From the NCBI RefSeq assembly GCF_004920405.1, contig NZ_RFLV01000001.1:1116001-1180000 (forward strand): DNA of 64,000 bases. Reading direction: 5' to 3'. Below the pieces are notes generated by a model that saw nothing but the letters and a program-made list of their open reading frames with translations, searched no databases and was not told the origin of the DNA. Source of the DNA: Pseudomonas leptonychotis (lineage in GTDB: Bacteria; Pseudomonadota; Gammaproteobacteria; Pseudomonadales; Pseudomonadaceae). This document shows, piece by piece, positions 53,471-64,000 of the stretch (within the stretch, counting starts at the first letter, position 1; the number at the start of each line of letters is the position of its first letter). A program made the position numbers and the translations under genes.

Positions 53471-54634
53471 TCAACCCTTCGCGCGGGTTTCGAGCACTTC
53501 TACAGCCGGCAGCACTTTGCCTTCAACAAACTCAAGGAACGCGCCGCCGCCGGTGGAGATATAGCTGATCTGCGCGCCAATGCCGTACTTGTCGATAGCC
53601 GCCAGGGTGTCGCCACCACCGGCGATGGAGAACGCCGGGCTGTCGGCGATGGCCTGAGCCAGGACCTTGGTACCGTTACCGAACTGATCGAACTCAAATA
53701 CGCCGACCGGGCCGTTCCACAGAATGGTCTTCGATGATTTCAGTAGCTCAGCGAACTGCGCGGCAGTCTGCGGACCAATGTCGAGGATCATGTCGTCTTC
53801 CGCCACATCGGCCACCAGCTTGACAGTGGCTTCGGCGTCTTCAGCGAAGGCCTTGGCCACTACTACGTCCACTGGCAGCGGCACGCTGACCTTGGCGGCA
53901 ATGGCTTTGGCGGTGTCGAGCAGATCCGCTTCATACAGCGACTTGCCAACCGGGAAACCAGCGGCAGCGAGGAAGGTGTTGGCAATGCCGCCGCCGACAA
54001 TCAGCTGGTCGCAGATCTGGCTCAGGCTGTTGAGCACATCGAGCTTGGTCGAGACCTTGGAGCCCGCGACGATAGCGGCCATCGGCTTGGCTGGATTACC
54101 CAAGGCTTTGCCCAAGGCATCTAACTCGGCGGCCAGCAAAGGACCTGCGCAGGCCACTTTGGCGAACTTGGCCACGCCATGGGTCGAGCCCTCGGCGCGG
54201 TGAGCGGTACCGAAGGCGTCCATCACAAACACGTCGCACAGCGCGGCATATTGCTGGGCCAGCTCATCAGCGTTTTTCTTCTCGCCCTTGTTGAAGCGCA
54301 CGTTCTCGAACAGCACGATCTCGCCGGCTTTAAGCTCAACGCCACCCAAATAGTCGGCGACCAATGGCACGTCGCGACCCAGCGCTTTGCTCAGGTAGTC
54401 GGCGACTGGCTGCAGGCTGTTCTCAGCACTGAATTCACCTTCGGTCGGGCGACCCAGGTGCGAGCAGACCATGACCGCTGCGCCCTTCTCCAACGCCAGC
54501 TTGATAGTCGGCAGAGAGGCGAGGATGCGCGCGTCGCTCTTCACCGCACCGTCTTTTACCGGCACGTTGAGGTCTTCGCGGATCAGCACGCGCTTACCGG
54601 CGAGGTCGAGGTCGGTCATCTTCAGAACAGTCAT
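53471..54634 (-). CDS. pgk: Phosphoglycerate kinase
   Basis: A 387-residue glycolytic enzyme interconverting 1,3-bisphosphoglycerate and 3-phosphoglycerate with ADP/ATP. Conserved segments: [11 protein letters not shown] near residue 20, [23 protein letters not shown] and the C-terminal nucleotide loop [12 protein letters not shown]. Three bases after epd, in the same direction: epd-pgk is a standard pair. Confidence 0.97.
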   Translation of the reverse strand: MTVLKMTDLDLAGKRVLIREDLNVPVKDGAVKSDARILASLPTIKLALEKGAAVMVCSHLGRPTEGEFSAENSLQPVADYLSKALGRDVPLVADYLGGVELKAGEIVLFENVRFNKGEKKNADELAQQYAALCDVFVMDAFGTAHRAEGSTHGVAKFAKVACAGPLLAAELDALGKALGNPAKPMAAIVAGSKVSTKLDVLNSLSQICDQLIVGGGIANTFLAAAGFPVGKSLYEADLLDTAKAIAAKVSVPLPVDVVVAKAFAEDAEATVKLVADVAEDDMILDIGPQTAAQFAELLKSSKTILWNGPVGVFEFDQFGNGTKVLAQAIADSPAFSIAGGGDTLAAIDKYGIGAQISYISTGGGAFLEFVEGKVLPAVEVLETRAKG

Positions 54635-54637
54635 ATA

Positions 54638-55693
54638 TCAGTCCTTCACGGGGGCTGTAGTAGTCAGGGAGAGAAAGTGTTCAGCAACATCGAGCATACG
54701 GTTAGCAAAGCCCCACTCGTTGTCGAACCAGGCCAACAAATTCACCAACCGCGGGCCAGAGACACGGGTTTGACTGCCGTCGACAATCGCCGAATGCGGG
54801 TCATGGTTGAAATCGCAGCTGGCGTGCGGCAACTCGGTGTAGGCCAACAAGCCCTTGAGCGGGCCGCTCTCAGCCGCCTGCCGCAGCACGGCATTGATCT
54901 CGGCCGCCGAGGTGTCGCGGGCAGTCTGCAGGGTGATATCCAAACACGAGACATTCACCGTTGGCACACGAATGGCTTTGGCCTGGATTCGCCCAGCAAG
55001 TTCCGGCAGCAGACGCTCGATACCGCGAGCCAGACCGGTGGACACCGGAATCACCGACTGAAAGGCCGAGCGCGTACGGCGCAGGTCCTCGTGGTGGTAG
55101 GCATCGATCACCGGCTGGTCGTTCATCGCCGAGTGAATGGTGGTGATCGACACGTACTCGATACCCACCGTCTCGTTGAGCAATTTGAGCAGTGGTACGC
55201 CGCAGTTGGTGGTGCAGGAGGCGTTCGACACCAGCTGCTCGCGGCCGCTCAGACAATCCTGATTGACCCCGAACACCACCGTGGCGTCGATATCCGCCTC
55301 GCTGGCCATCGGTTGCGACAGCAGCAAGCGTGGCGCGCCCGCATCGATAAAGCGCTGCGCATCAACGCGCGTGGTGTATTGGCCAGAGCATTCGAGCAGC
55401 AGGTCGATATCCAGCGCAGCCCAGTCAACGCCTTCAGGGGTCGCCTGGCGCAGTACTTTTACGCAGTCGCCATTGATATGCAGGCAATCGCCCTCGACCT
55501 TGACCTCACCGGGAAAGCGGCCGTGGGTGGAGTCGAAACGCGTCAGGTATTCGATGCTGGCCTGATCGGCCAGATCATTCAGCGCGACGATTTCCAGCTG
55601 CGCCCCCGCACCACGCTCATGCAACGCGCGCAGCACGCAGCGGCCGATACGGCCGTAGCCGTTGAGGGCAATTCGATAAGGGCGCTTGGACAT
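54638..55693 (-). CDS. epd: D-erythrose-4-phosphate dehydrogenase (GAPDH family)
   Basis: A 351-residue GAPDH-fold enzyme. NAD motif NGYGRIGR (11-18), catalytic Cys160 in SNASCTTNC and a His in the following THSAMNDQPV stretch. Erythrose-4-phosphate dehydrogenase leads to pyridoxal phosphate; the choice of Epd over GAPDH rests on the Pseudomonas tkt-epd-pgk order and on sequence feel, and GAPDH activity is not excluded. ATG at 55693 gives the conserved N terminus; the longer frame to 55777 is made of repeat DNA. Confidence 0.88.
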   Translation of the reverse strand: MSKRPYRIALNGYGRIGRCVLRALHERGAGAQLEIVALNDLADQASIEYLTRFDSTHGRFPGEVKVEGDCLHINGDCVKVLRQATPEGVDWAALDIDLLLECSGQYTTRVDAQRFIDAGAPRLLLSQPMASEADIDATVVFGVNQDCLSGREQLVSNASCTTNCGVPLLKLLNETVGIEYVSITTIHSAMNDQPVIDAYHHEDLRRTRSAFQSVIPVSTGLARGIERLLPELAGRIQAKAIRVPTVNVSCLDITLQTARDTSAAEINAVLRQAAESGPLKGLLAYTELPHASCDFNHDPHSAIVDGSQTRVSGPRLVNLLAWFDNEWGFANRMLDVAEHFLSLTTTAPVKD

Positions 55694-55710
55694 CGGGTAT
55701 CTCGAATGAA

Positions 55711-55784
55711 CGTAGGGTGGATCGCGCTTCAGCGATCCACCGGCGGTGTAACGGTGGATGAAAACAGCATCATCCACCGTACGG
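55711..55784. repeat. Two tandem palindromic repeats between tkt and epd
   Basis: Stem GGTGGATCGC (55716-55725) / GCGATCCACC (55732-55741), then ACGGTGGATGA (55751-55761) / TCATCCACCGT (55770-55780). Both stems share the GGTGGAT core and resemble common Pseudomonas intergenic palindromes. They lie in the 103-base gap between two co-oriented genes, so would form hairpins in a joint transcript. Confidence 0.8.
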
Positions 55785-55796
55785 CGTCGTTCTCAC

Positions 55797-57797
55797 TCAG
55801 GCTTCCAACAGCTCGGCAGCGGTTTCCAGGATGTTTTCGACGGTAAAGCCGAATTCCTCGAACAGCGCCGGGGCCGGCGCGGACTCACCGAAGGTGGTCA
55901 TGCCGATGATGCGGCCTTCAAGACCGACGTACTTGTACCAGTAGTCCGCGTGTGAGGCTTCGATGGCGATACGCGCACCCACCTGCACCGGCAGCACGGC
56001 CTGCTTGTAGCCGGCATCCTGCTGGTCAAACACGCTGGTGGACGGCATCGACACCACACGCACCTGACGGCCTTCGGCAGTCAGTTTGTCGTAAGCAGCC
56101 ACGGCCAGGCCAATTTCCGAACCGGTGGAAATCAGAATCAGCTCCGGCTCACCGGCGCAGTCTTTCAGCACATAGCCACCGCGCGCCACGTCCGCCAATT
56201 GCTGGGCATCGCGGCTCTGGTGCGGCAGGTTCTGCCGGCTAAAGATCAGCGCGCTTGGACCGTCATGACGCTCGATCGCGTACTTCCAGGCCACCGCCGA
56301 TTCCACGGCATCGCAAGGGCGCCAGGTGTCGAGGTTCGGCGTGCCACGCAGGCTGGCCAGCTGCTCGATCGGCTGGTGCGTCGGGCCATCTTCACCCAGA
56401 CCGATGGAGTCGTGGGTAAACACAAACAGCACGCGCTGCTTCATCAGCGAAGCCATACGCACGGCGTTACGCGCGTACTCCATAAATATCAGGAAGGTTG
56501 CGCCGTACGGCACGAAGCCGCCGTGCAGAGCCACGCCGTTCATGATCGCGCTCATGCCGAATTCACGTACACCGTAGAACATGTAGTTGCCGGACGCGTC
56601 GGCAGCCGACACGCCCTTGCAGCCTTTCCACAGGGTCAGGTTGGAGCCGGCAAGGTCAGCCGAACCGCCGAGGAACTCTGGCAGCAGCGGGCCAAACGCA
56701 TTCAGCGCGTTCTGGCTGGCCTTGCGGCTGGCGATGGTTTCGCCCTTGTCGGCGACTTCCTGGATATAGGCAGCGGCTTTCTCGGCGAAATCAGCCGGCA
56801 GCTCACCACTCATACGGCGCTTAAGCTCGCTGGCCAGCTCCGGGTAGGCGGCGGCGTAGGCGGCAAACCGCTGGTCCCACTCAGCTTCGGCGGCGGCACC
56901 GGCTTGCTTGGCGTCCCACTCGGCATAGATATCCGCCGGAATTTCAAACGGGCCGTGGTTCCAGCCCAGGGTGGCGCGGGTCAGGGCGATTTCGTCATTG
57001 CCCAGCGGTGCGCCGTGACAGTCTTCCTTGCCCTGCTTGTTCGGCGAGCCAAAGCCGATGGTGGTTTTGCAGCAGATCAGGGTCGGACGGTCACTGGTTT
57101 TGCGCGCCGTCTCGATGGCAATCTTGATTTCGTCGGCGTCGTGACCATCAACATTGCGAATCACCTGCCAGCCGTAAGCTTCAAAGCGCGCCGGGGTGTC
57201 ATCGGTGAACCAGCCTTCAACTTCGCCGTCGATGGAGATGCCGTTGTCGTCGTAAAACGCCACCAGCTTACCCAGACCCAGGGTGCCGGCCAGCGAGCAG
57301 ACTTCATGGCTGATGCCTTCCATCATGCAGCCGTCGCCGAGGAAGGAGTAGGTGAAGTGGTCAACGATCTGGTGGCCGTCGCGGTTGAACTGCGCACCCA
57401 GCACTTTTTCCGCCAAGGCGAAGCCTACGGCGTTGGCGATGCCCTGGCCGAGCGGCCCGGTGGTGGTCTCAACACCTGGGGTGTAGCCGTATTCCGGGTG
57501 GCCCGGGGTGCGACTGTGCAGCTGGCGGAAGTTTTTCAGGTCTTCGATGCCCAGGTCGTAACCGGTCAGGTGCAGCAGCGAGTAGATCAACATCGAGCCG
57601 TGGCCGTTGGACAGCACGAAGCGGTCGCGGTCGGCGAAATTCGGGTTACTCGGGTTGTGCTTGAGGAAGTCGCGCCACAACACTTCGGCGATGTCGGCCA
57701 TGCCCATCGGGGCACCCGGGTGGCCGCTGTTGGCTTTCTGCACGGCATCCATGCTCAGGGCACGAATGGCATTGGCTCGCTCACGACGGCTGGGCAT
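55797..57797 (-). CDS. tktA: Transketolase
   Basis: A 666-residue thiamine-diphosphate enzyme of the pentose-phosphate pathway, exchanging two-carbon units between sugar phosphates. TPP motif [36 protein letters not shown] and the pyrimidine-domain [17 protein letters not shown] are intact. ATG at 57797 has AGGAG eight bases upstream; the longer frame to 57827 is rejected. It is divergent from the ArsR-methyltransferase gene, with a long palindrome in between. Confidence 0.97.
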   Translation of the reverse strand: MPSRRERANAIRALSMDAVQKANSGHPGAPMGMADIAEVLWRDFLKHNPSNPNFADRDRFVLSNGHGSMLIYSLLHLTGYDLGIEDLKNFRQLHSRTPGHPEYGYTPGVETTTGPLGQGIANAVGFALAEKVLGAQFNRDGHQIVDHFTYSFLGDGCMMEGISHEVCSLAGTLGLGKLVAFYDDNGISIDGEVEGWFTDDTPARFEAYGWQVIRNVDGHDADEIKIAIETARKTSDRPTLICCKTTIGFGSPNKQGKEDCHGAPLGNDEIALTRATLGWNHGPFEIPADIYAEWDAKQAGAAAEAEWDQRFAAYAAAYPELASELKRRMSGELPADFAEKAAAYIQEVADKGETIASRKASQNALNAFGPLLPEFLGGSADLAGSNLTLWKGCKGVSAADASGNYMFYGVREFGMSAIMNGVALHGGFVPYGATFLIFMEYARNAVRMASLMKQRVLFVFTHDSIGLGEDGPTHQPIEQLASLRGTPNLDTWRPCDAVESAVAWKYAIERHDGPSALIFSRQNLPHQSRDAQQLADVARGGYVLKDCAGEPELILISTGSEIGLAVAAYDKLTAEGRQVRVVSMPSTSVFDQQDAGYKQAVLPVQVGARIAIEASHADYWYKYVGLEGRIIGMTTFGESAPAPALFEEFGFTVENILETAAELLEA

Positions 57798-57920
57798 CAC
57801 TGAATCTCCTACGGGCTGCGTTGGCAACTGGGGGTCGAAAAAGGCGGCTATTTTCGCCCACTGGGGCCTGTCGGGGCAATGACAGATAGTCGTAAGGCCG
57901 AGCTTTTCTGGCTTTAACGC

Positions 57921-57964
57921 CCAGCAACACCAATATCAAAAAGTTTTGATATTGGTGTTGCTGG
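57921..57964. promoter_or_regulatory. 44-bp perfect palindrome between tkt and the ArsR-type regulator gene
   Basis: 21 bases (57921-57941) pair exactly with 57944-57964 around a central AG. The core is CAATATCAAAA / TTTTGATATTG. It lies 31 bases before the regulator gene and 123 before tkt. Inverted repeats with an ATATCAA/TTGATAT core suit a dimeric winged-helix regulator, most simply the ArsR-type protein next door. Confidence 0.7.
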
Positions 57965-57995
57965 ATGAAAAATGACCGACTAGACTGCCCCACCT

Positions 57996-59027
57996 ATGAA
58001 TATGCGCGCCTCCTATTTGGCTTTTGAGCCGGTCGACGCCCTCGCCGCCCTGTGCAAGGCCAGCGGCGATTCATTGCGCCTGAACATTCTGCGCGCACTG
58101 GCCAACGACTCGTTCGGCGTACTGGAACTGGCGCAGATTTTTGCCACCGGGCAATCGGGCATCAGTCATCACCTGAAAGTCTTGGCGCAAGCCGGGCTGG
58201 TGGCGACACGCCGCGAAGGCAATGCGATTTTCTACCGCCGCGCCTTGGCTCAGGGTGAGCAGCTCGGCAGCCGCCTGCACGCTGCGCTGCTGGATGAAGT
58301 TGACCACCTGCAGCTGCCGCTGGAGATACAGCAGCGCATCGCCGCCGTACACAGCCAGCGCGCCGCCGCCAGCCAGGCGTTTTTCACCCGCAGCGCGGCG
58401 AGCTTCCAGGCGCAACAAGACTTGATCGCCGGCCTGCCGCAATACCGCGACAGCGTGTTGGCGTTGCTCGACTCTCTGGGTTTTGCCGCCAGCGCCTGCG
58501 CGGTGGAAGTCGGCCCGGGCGACGGCGGCTTTCTCCCCGAGCTGGCGCGGCGCTTTAAGCAGGTGCTCGCACTGGATAACAGCGCGGCGATGCTGGAATT
58601 GGCCCGCCTGCGTTGTGCCGAAGAAGGCCTGGATAATGTTGAGCTGCAACTAGCAGATGCGTTACATGACGAATATCCAGCCGCCGACTGCCTGGTGCTA
58701 AACATGGTGTTGCACCATTTCGCAGCCCCGGCAGAGGCACTCAAACAGCTTGCACAGCGTTTGAAGCCTGGCGGCAGCCTGCTGATCACTGAGCTGTGCA
58801 GCCACAACCAGAGCTGGGCGCGCGAAGCGTGCGGCGATCTCTGGCTGGGCTTCGAACAAGATGACTTGGCGCGCTGGGCTGATGCTGCCGGCCTCAATAC
58901 CTGCGAAAGCCTGTATGTAGGCTTGCGCAATGGCTTCCAAATTCAGGTGCGGCACTTTGCCAAACCCTCACTACCTCATGGCCCACGGGCTGCAATTACC
59001 GGTCACTCACAGGAACCCGAACGATGA
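57996..59027 (+). CDS. ArsR-family regulator fused to a SAM-methyltransferase-like domain
   Basis: A 343-residue fusion. The N-terminal winged-helix domain (about 12-85) has the ArsR recognition helix [19 protein letters not shown], but the usual metal-binding ELCVCDL reads VLELAQI, so it is not a metal sensor of the classic type. From about 130 a class I methyltransferase domain carries motif [10 protein letters not shown] (170-178) and [12 protein letters not shown]. This matches the SahR-like group of methionine-cycle regulators, where the domain probably senses S-adenosylhomocysteine. It overlaps metK by ATGA. ATG at 57996 or 58002; no strong ribosome-binding site. Confidence 0.85.
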   Translation: MNMRASYLAFEPVDALAALCKASGDSLRLNILRALANDSFGVLELAQIFATGQSGISHHLKVLAQAGLVATRREGNAIFYRRALAQGEQLGSRLHAALLDEVDHLQLPLEIQQRIAAVHSQRAAASQAFFTRSAASFQAQQDLIAGLPQYRDSVLALLDSLGFAASACAVEVGPGDGGFLPELARRFKQVLALDNSAAMLELARLRCAEEGLDNVELQLADALHDEYPAADCLVLNMVLHHFAAPAEALKQLAQRLKPGGSLLITELCSHNQSWAREACGDLWLGFEQDDLARWADAAGLNTCESLYVGLRNGFQIQVRHFAKPSLPHGPRAAITGHSQEPER

Positions 59028-60214
59028 GCGAATACTCCCTTTTTACCTCCGAGTCCGTCTCCGAAGGCCATCCCGACAAGATTGCCGACCAGATTTCCGA
59101 TGCGGTGCTGGACGCCATCATCGCCCAGGACAAACACGCCCGCGTCGCCTGCGAAACCATGGTTAAGACCGGTGTGGCCATCGTCTCTGGCGAAGTCACC
59201 ACCAGCGCCTGGGTCGACCTGGAAGAAATCACCCGTAAGGTAATCTGCGACATCGGCTACACCAGCTCCGACGTCGGCTTCGACGGTAATACCTGCGGCA
59301 TCATCAACATCATTGGCAAACAGTCCCCGGACATTAACCAGGGTGTCGACCGTGCCAAGCCAGAAGATCAGGGCGCCGGCGACCAAGGCCTGATGTTCGG
59401 CTACGCCAGCAACGAAACCGACGTGCTGATGCCCGCACCGATCGTGTTCAGCCACCGCCTGGTTGAGCGCCAGGCCGAAGCTCGCAAATCCGGCCTGCTG
59501 CCGTGGCTGCGCCCGGATGCCAAATCTCAGGTCACCTGCCGCTATGACGGCGGTAAAGTCGTTGGTATCGACGCCGTGGTGCTGTCCACCCAGCACAACC
59601 CGGATGTCTCGCTGGACGACCTGCGCGAAGCGGTGATGGAGCTGATCATCAAGCACACCCTGCCCGCTGAACTGCTGCACAAAGACACCCAGTTCCACAT
59701 CAACCCAACCGGCAACTTCGTTATCGGTGGCCCGGTGGGCGACTGCGGCCTGACCGGACGTAAGATCATCGTCGACTCCTACGGCGGCATGGCCCGTCAC
59801 GGTGGCGGCGCATTCTCCGGCAAGGACCCATCCAAGGTTGACCGCTCGGCAGCCTACGCCGGTCGTTATGTAGCCAAGAACATCGTCGCCGCCGGCCTGG
59901 CCGAGCGCTGCGAAATCCAGGTGTCCTACGCCATCGGCGTGGCCCAGCCGACCTCGATCTCGCTCAACACCTTTGGCACCAACAAGGTGGCAGAAGATGT
60001 GATCATCAAGCTGGTGCGTGAACTCTTCGACCTGCGCCCGTACGCCATCACCAAGATGCTCGACCTGCTGCACCCGATGTACCAGGAGACTGCTGCTTAC
60101 GGCCACTTCGGCCGCACGCCGCAGCAGAAAGTTGTCGGTGACGACACCTTTACCACCTTCACCTGGGAAAAAACCGACAAAGCAGCCGAACTGCGCGCTG
60201 CCGCCGGCCTGTAA
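59024..60214 (+). CDS. metK: S-adenosylmethionine synthetase
   Basis: A 396-residue enzyme making SAM from methionine and [19 protein letters not shown] (16-31), [12 protein letters not shown], and the glycine loop [23 protein letters not shown] region are intact. The start overlaps the regulator's stop (ATGA), so both come from one mRNA, likely under the palindrome at 57921. Confidence 0.98.
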   Translation: MSEYSLFTSESVSEGHPDKIADQISDAVLDAIIAQDKHARVACETMVKTGVAIVSGEVTTSAWVDLEEITRKVICDIGYTSSDVGFDGNTCGIINIIGKQSPDINQGVDRAKPEDQGAGDQGLMFGYASNETDVLMPAPIVFSHRLVERQAEARKSGLLPWLRPDAKSQVTCRYDGGKVVGIDAVVLSTQHNPDVSLDDLREAVMELIIKHTLPAELLHKDTQFHINPTGNFVIGGPVGDCGLTGRKIIVDSYGGMARHGGGAFSGKDPSKVDRSAAYAGRYVAKNIVAAGLAERCEIQVSYAIGVAQPTSISLNTFGTNKVAEDVIIKLVRELFDLRPYAITKMLDLLHPMYQETAAYGHFGRTPQQKVVGDDTFTTFTWEKTDKAAELRAAAGL

Positions 60215-60231
60215 CTACTCGGCAACAGCCT

Positions 60232-60258
60232 AAGCCCCGCTCAATGCGGGGCTTTTTA
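60232..60258 (+). terminator. Intrinsic terminator after metK
   Basis: Stem AGCCCCGC (60233-60240) / GCGGGGCT (60246-60253), loop TCAAT, followed by TTTTT (60253-60257). Confidence 0.9.
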
Positions 60259-60296
60259 TTGCCTGCGATTCAGCACGCGCAAGCAAGAACAACTAG

Positions 60297-62000
<1,704 letters not shown>

Positions 62001-62063
62001 AGTGCCAATAAACTTTGCCCCACACCTGAGGTCGACTGCTGGCACCCGCCTAGAGGAATAATC

Positions 62064-62453
62064 ATGCACAGAACCCTGTTACTCAGCGCCCTGCTGCTGA
62101 CCAGCGCACTGGTCTATGCTGCCGAAAACGCAACAGCCCCACTCACGGGCTGCGCGGCAAAGCACCAGGCGATCAACGCGCAACTCGAAATTGCCAAAAG
62201 CCAGGGCAACAGTAACCAGCAAGCTGGCCTGGAAAAAGCCCTCAAGCAAGTGCAGGACAACTGCACCGATAGCAACCTGCGCACAGAGCGTGAAGCCGAG
62301 ATGGTAAAGGCCGAAGAGCAGGTAAGCGAGCGCGAGATAGATCTACGCGAGGCCCTGGCCAAAGGCGATCAGAACGACATCAGCAAGCGCCAAAGCAAAC
62401 TTCATGAAGCCCGCGCAACGCTGCAGCAGACCCGTGAAGCACTCATGCAATAG
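62064..62453 (+). CDS. DUF1090 family periplasmic protein
   Basis: A 129-residue secreted helical protein: signal peptide to about residue 19 (LVYAA), one Cys pair (TGCAAK, DNCTDS), then a long charged helix or coiled coil rich in Glu, Lys and Arg. It matches the DUF1090/YqjC family, whose role is unknown. AGGAATA lies before the ATG. Its end is five bases from the end of the convergent cytochrome c' gene. Confidence 0.8.
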   Translation: MHRTLLLSALLLTSALVYAAENATAPLTGCAAKHQAINAQLEIAKSQGNSNQQAGLEKALKQVQDNCTDSNLRTEREAEMVKAEEQVSEREIDLREALAKGDQNDISKRQSKLHEARATLQQTREALMQ

Positions 62454-62458
62454 CCCCG

Positions 62459-62908
62459 TCAGAACGCACGAAACTCTTCATGACAGGCCTTGCAGCTGTC
62501 TTCGACACGCTGCATTGGCGCGGCCAGCGCCTCCGGCTTTAACGGTTGCGCGGCAGTGGCTGCCACCAGCGCAGCGGTGCTGGCCTCCATTTCCCGAGCC
62601 AATGCCTGGAAGCGCGCCTGGCGCTGCCAGACTTCATCCTTGGCGCGGCTTTCACCCCCCTCTTCCTTAACCTGCGGGAAGTGCTGCCAAGGTCTACGCG
62701 TGAGCTGATCAAGCTCTGCAGCGCCTTGCACAAAGCGCGGCGCTTTGAAGGCCAACCGGCCACGCAACATGCCGCCCAACTCTTCGCTGACCTTGAGCAT
62801 CTGCTTGAAAATGCCTTGGCGCTGGCCTTGTGGCGAGTTGGGGTCAACACCGCCGCAGGCAGCAAGCAGCAGAACAGCAGTAACTACACACAGGTTTCTC
62901 AGCTTCAT
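62459..62908 (-). CDS. Cytochrome c'-type haem lipoprotein
   Basis: A 149-residue four-helix-bundle cytochrome c' relative with the haem site CKACH near the C terminus (about 140-144), as the family has. Unlike classical soluble cytochromes c', it carries a lipobox (LLAAC, Cys17) and should be membrane-anchored. ATG at 62908 gives a proper signal sequence; the longer frame to 63052 runs through unrelated sequence. Cytochromes c' bind NO or CO; the role here is unknown. Confidence 0.8.
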   Translation of the reverse strand: MKLRNLCVVTAVLLLAACGGVDPNSPQGQRQGIFKQMLKVSEELGGMLRGRLAFKAPRFVQGAAELDQLTRRPWQHFPQVKEEGGESRAKDEVWQRQARFQALAREMEASTAALVAATAAQPLKPEALAAPMQRVEDSCKACHEEFRAF

Positions 62909-63000
62909 AACACCTTCAGCAACGGCAACAAGAACAACACGATGGGCAACAGTATCGCCACCCACCACCTGCCGGCCAAGCGTGGTGTTTTGCCGCAGAC

Positions 63001-63387
63001 TTAAGCCGACACGACAAACAGGCTGATGATCAGGCCCATATTGACGAACCACACCAGCGACCGCACTGGCGCCCAGTCCGCCAGGTAGCAGATGAAATAG
63101 AGCAGGCGACTGGCCACAAAAGCCATGGCCAGCTGATCGATCAGCGCCTGCTCGGCACCACCGGCCAGGTGCGCAATGATCACCGCGGCGGAAAACGCCG
63201 GCGTCACTTCAAAGCTGTTGAGCTGGGCATTGTTGGCGCGTCGGCCGACGCCACTGAGATTGTTCAGCAAAGCCCGCGGATCATGGTTGTGCTTGGGACT
63301 GAAACCACCACTGACGGCTTTAGCCGTCATGGTCGACAGGTAAGGCAAAAACAGGGCAATCAACACACACCAGTAAGCAATTGTCAT
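63001..63387 (-). CDS. MAPEG-family membrane protein
   Basis: A 128-residue protein with four helices and the MAPEG pattern (RANNAQLNSFEVTPAFSAAV, then SRLLYFICYLAD). Eukaryotic members use glutathione; the activity of bacterial ones is mostly unknown. ATG at 63387 has GGAG six bases ahead. It is divergent from ahcY, whose promoter region lies 118 bases upstream. Confidence 0.85.
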   Translation of the reverse strand: MTIAYWCVLIALFLPYLSTMTAKAVSGGFSPKHNHDPRALLNNLSGVGRRANNAQLNSFEVTPAFSAAVIIAHLAGGAEQALIDQLAMAFVASRLLYFICYLADWAPVRSLVWFVNMGLIISLFVVSA

Positions 63388-63452
63388 AGCAGCTCCATAG
63401 GTAGGGACAGTCAGGCCTGCAGCCTGCCTCAGGCATTGCACAAACGCCATGA

Positions 63453-64000
<548 letters not shown>

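Noticed and set aside
54179-55846. 555-codon open frame on the forward strand across pgk and epd
   Set aside because: Antisense to two firmly identified genes and spanning their junction; no domain seen.
56199-57803. 534-codon open frame on the forward strand opposite tkt
   Set aside because: Coding shadow of transketolase; residue composition is typical of reverse-complement GC-rich codons.

Overview
The window is chromosomal DNA from a Pseudomonas-type gammaproteobacterium. Two gene blocks match Pseudomonas order closely: hemE-gltD-gltB-(SPOR ATPase)-aroB-aroK-pilQPONM / ponA / maeB-M48 protease-nuclease-rpmE / priA, and fba-(two small lipoproteins)-pgk-epd-tkt / ArsR-methyltransferase-metK. 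It is not P. aeruginosa: dbpA, not argS, follows priA, and ahcY lies close to metK. Base composition is mostly GC-rich, with a clear AT-rich dip across pilN-pilQ.

Region 1 (1-11.7 kb) is the distal half of an aryl-polyene (APE) pigment operon, reading forward with stop/start overlaps at almost every junction. It holds a thioesterase, a LolA-like carrier, an MMPL exporter, a CPA2-antiporter-like membrane protein, a flavin-halogenase-like enzyme, a methyltransferase, a DUF3261-type lipoprotein, ketosynthase, dehydratase, ketoreductase and a second ketosynthase. A secreted small protein and a mono-haem cytochrome c follow. The expected upstream half (acyl carrier proteins, adenylating ligase, acyltransferases) would lie before base 1.

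Region 2 (11.9-37.4 kb) is housekeeping: haem synthesis (hemE), glutamate synthase (gltBD), shikimate genes (aroBK), type IV pilus assembly (pilMNOPQ), PBP1a, malic enzyme, an M48 protease, a secreted nuclease, L31 and PriA. It also holds an uncharacterised four-repeat membrane protein at 13.3 kb.

Region 3 (37.4-51.5 kb) is more species-specific: DbpA, a two-receiver GGDEF protein, a periplasmic solute-binding protein, an HI0933 flavoprotein, an SLC13 permease, a YccS-like protein, a GreA-like protein, DUF2789, a YgjP-like metalloprotein, a PQQ-type sugar dehydrogenase, small membrane and lipoprotein genes and a signal-less PL7 alginate lyase. Three dispersed intergenic repeats at 11.7, 37.4 and 40.3 kb mark gene ends; the last is MITE-like with 20-bp perfect terminal inverted repeats.

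Region 4 (51.6-64 kb) covers central carbon and the methyl cycle. fba, pgk, epd and tkt read in reverse. A 44-bp perfect palindrome separates tkt from a divergent ArsR-methyltransferase regulator that overlaps metK. Then come ligB, DUF1090, cytochrome c', MAPEG and ahcY, which starts behind a good promoter and an SAH riboswitch. The methyl cycle therefore seems to have both a protein-based control point (metK) and an RNA-based one (ahcY) within 6 kb.
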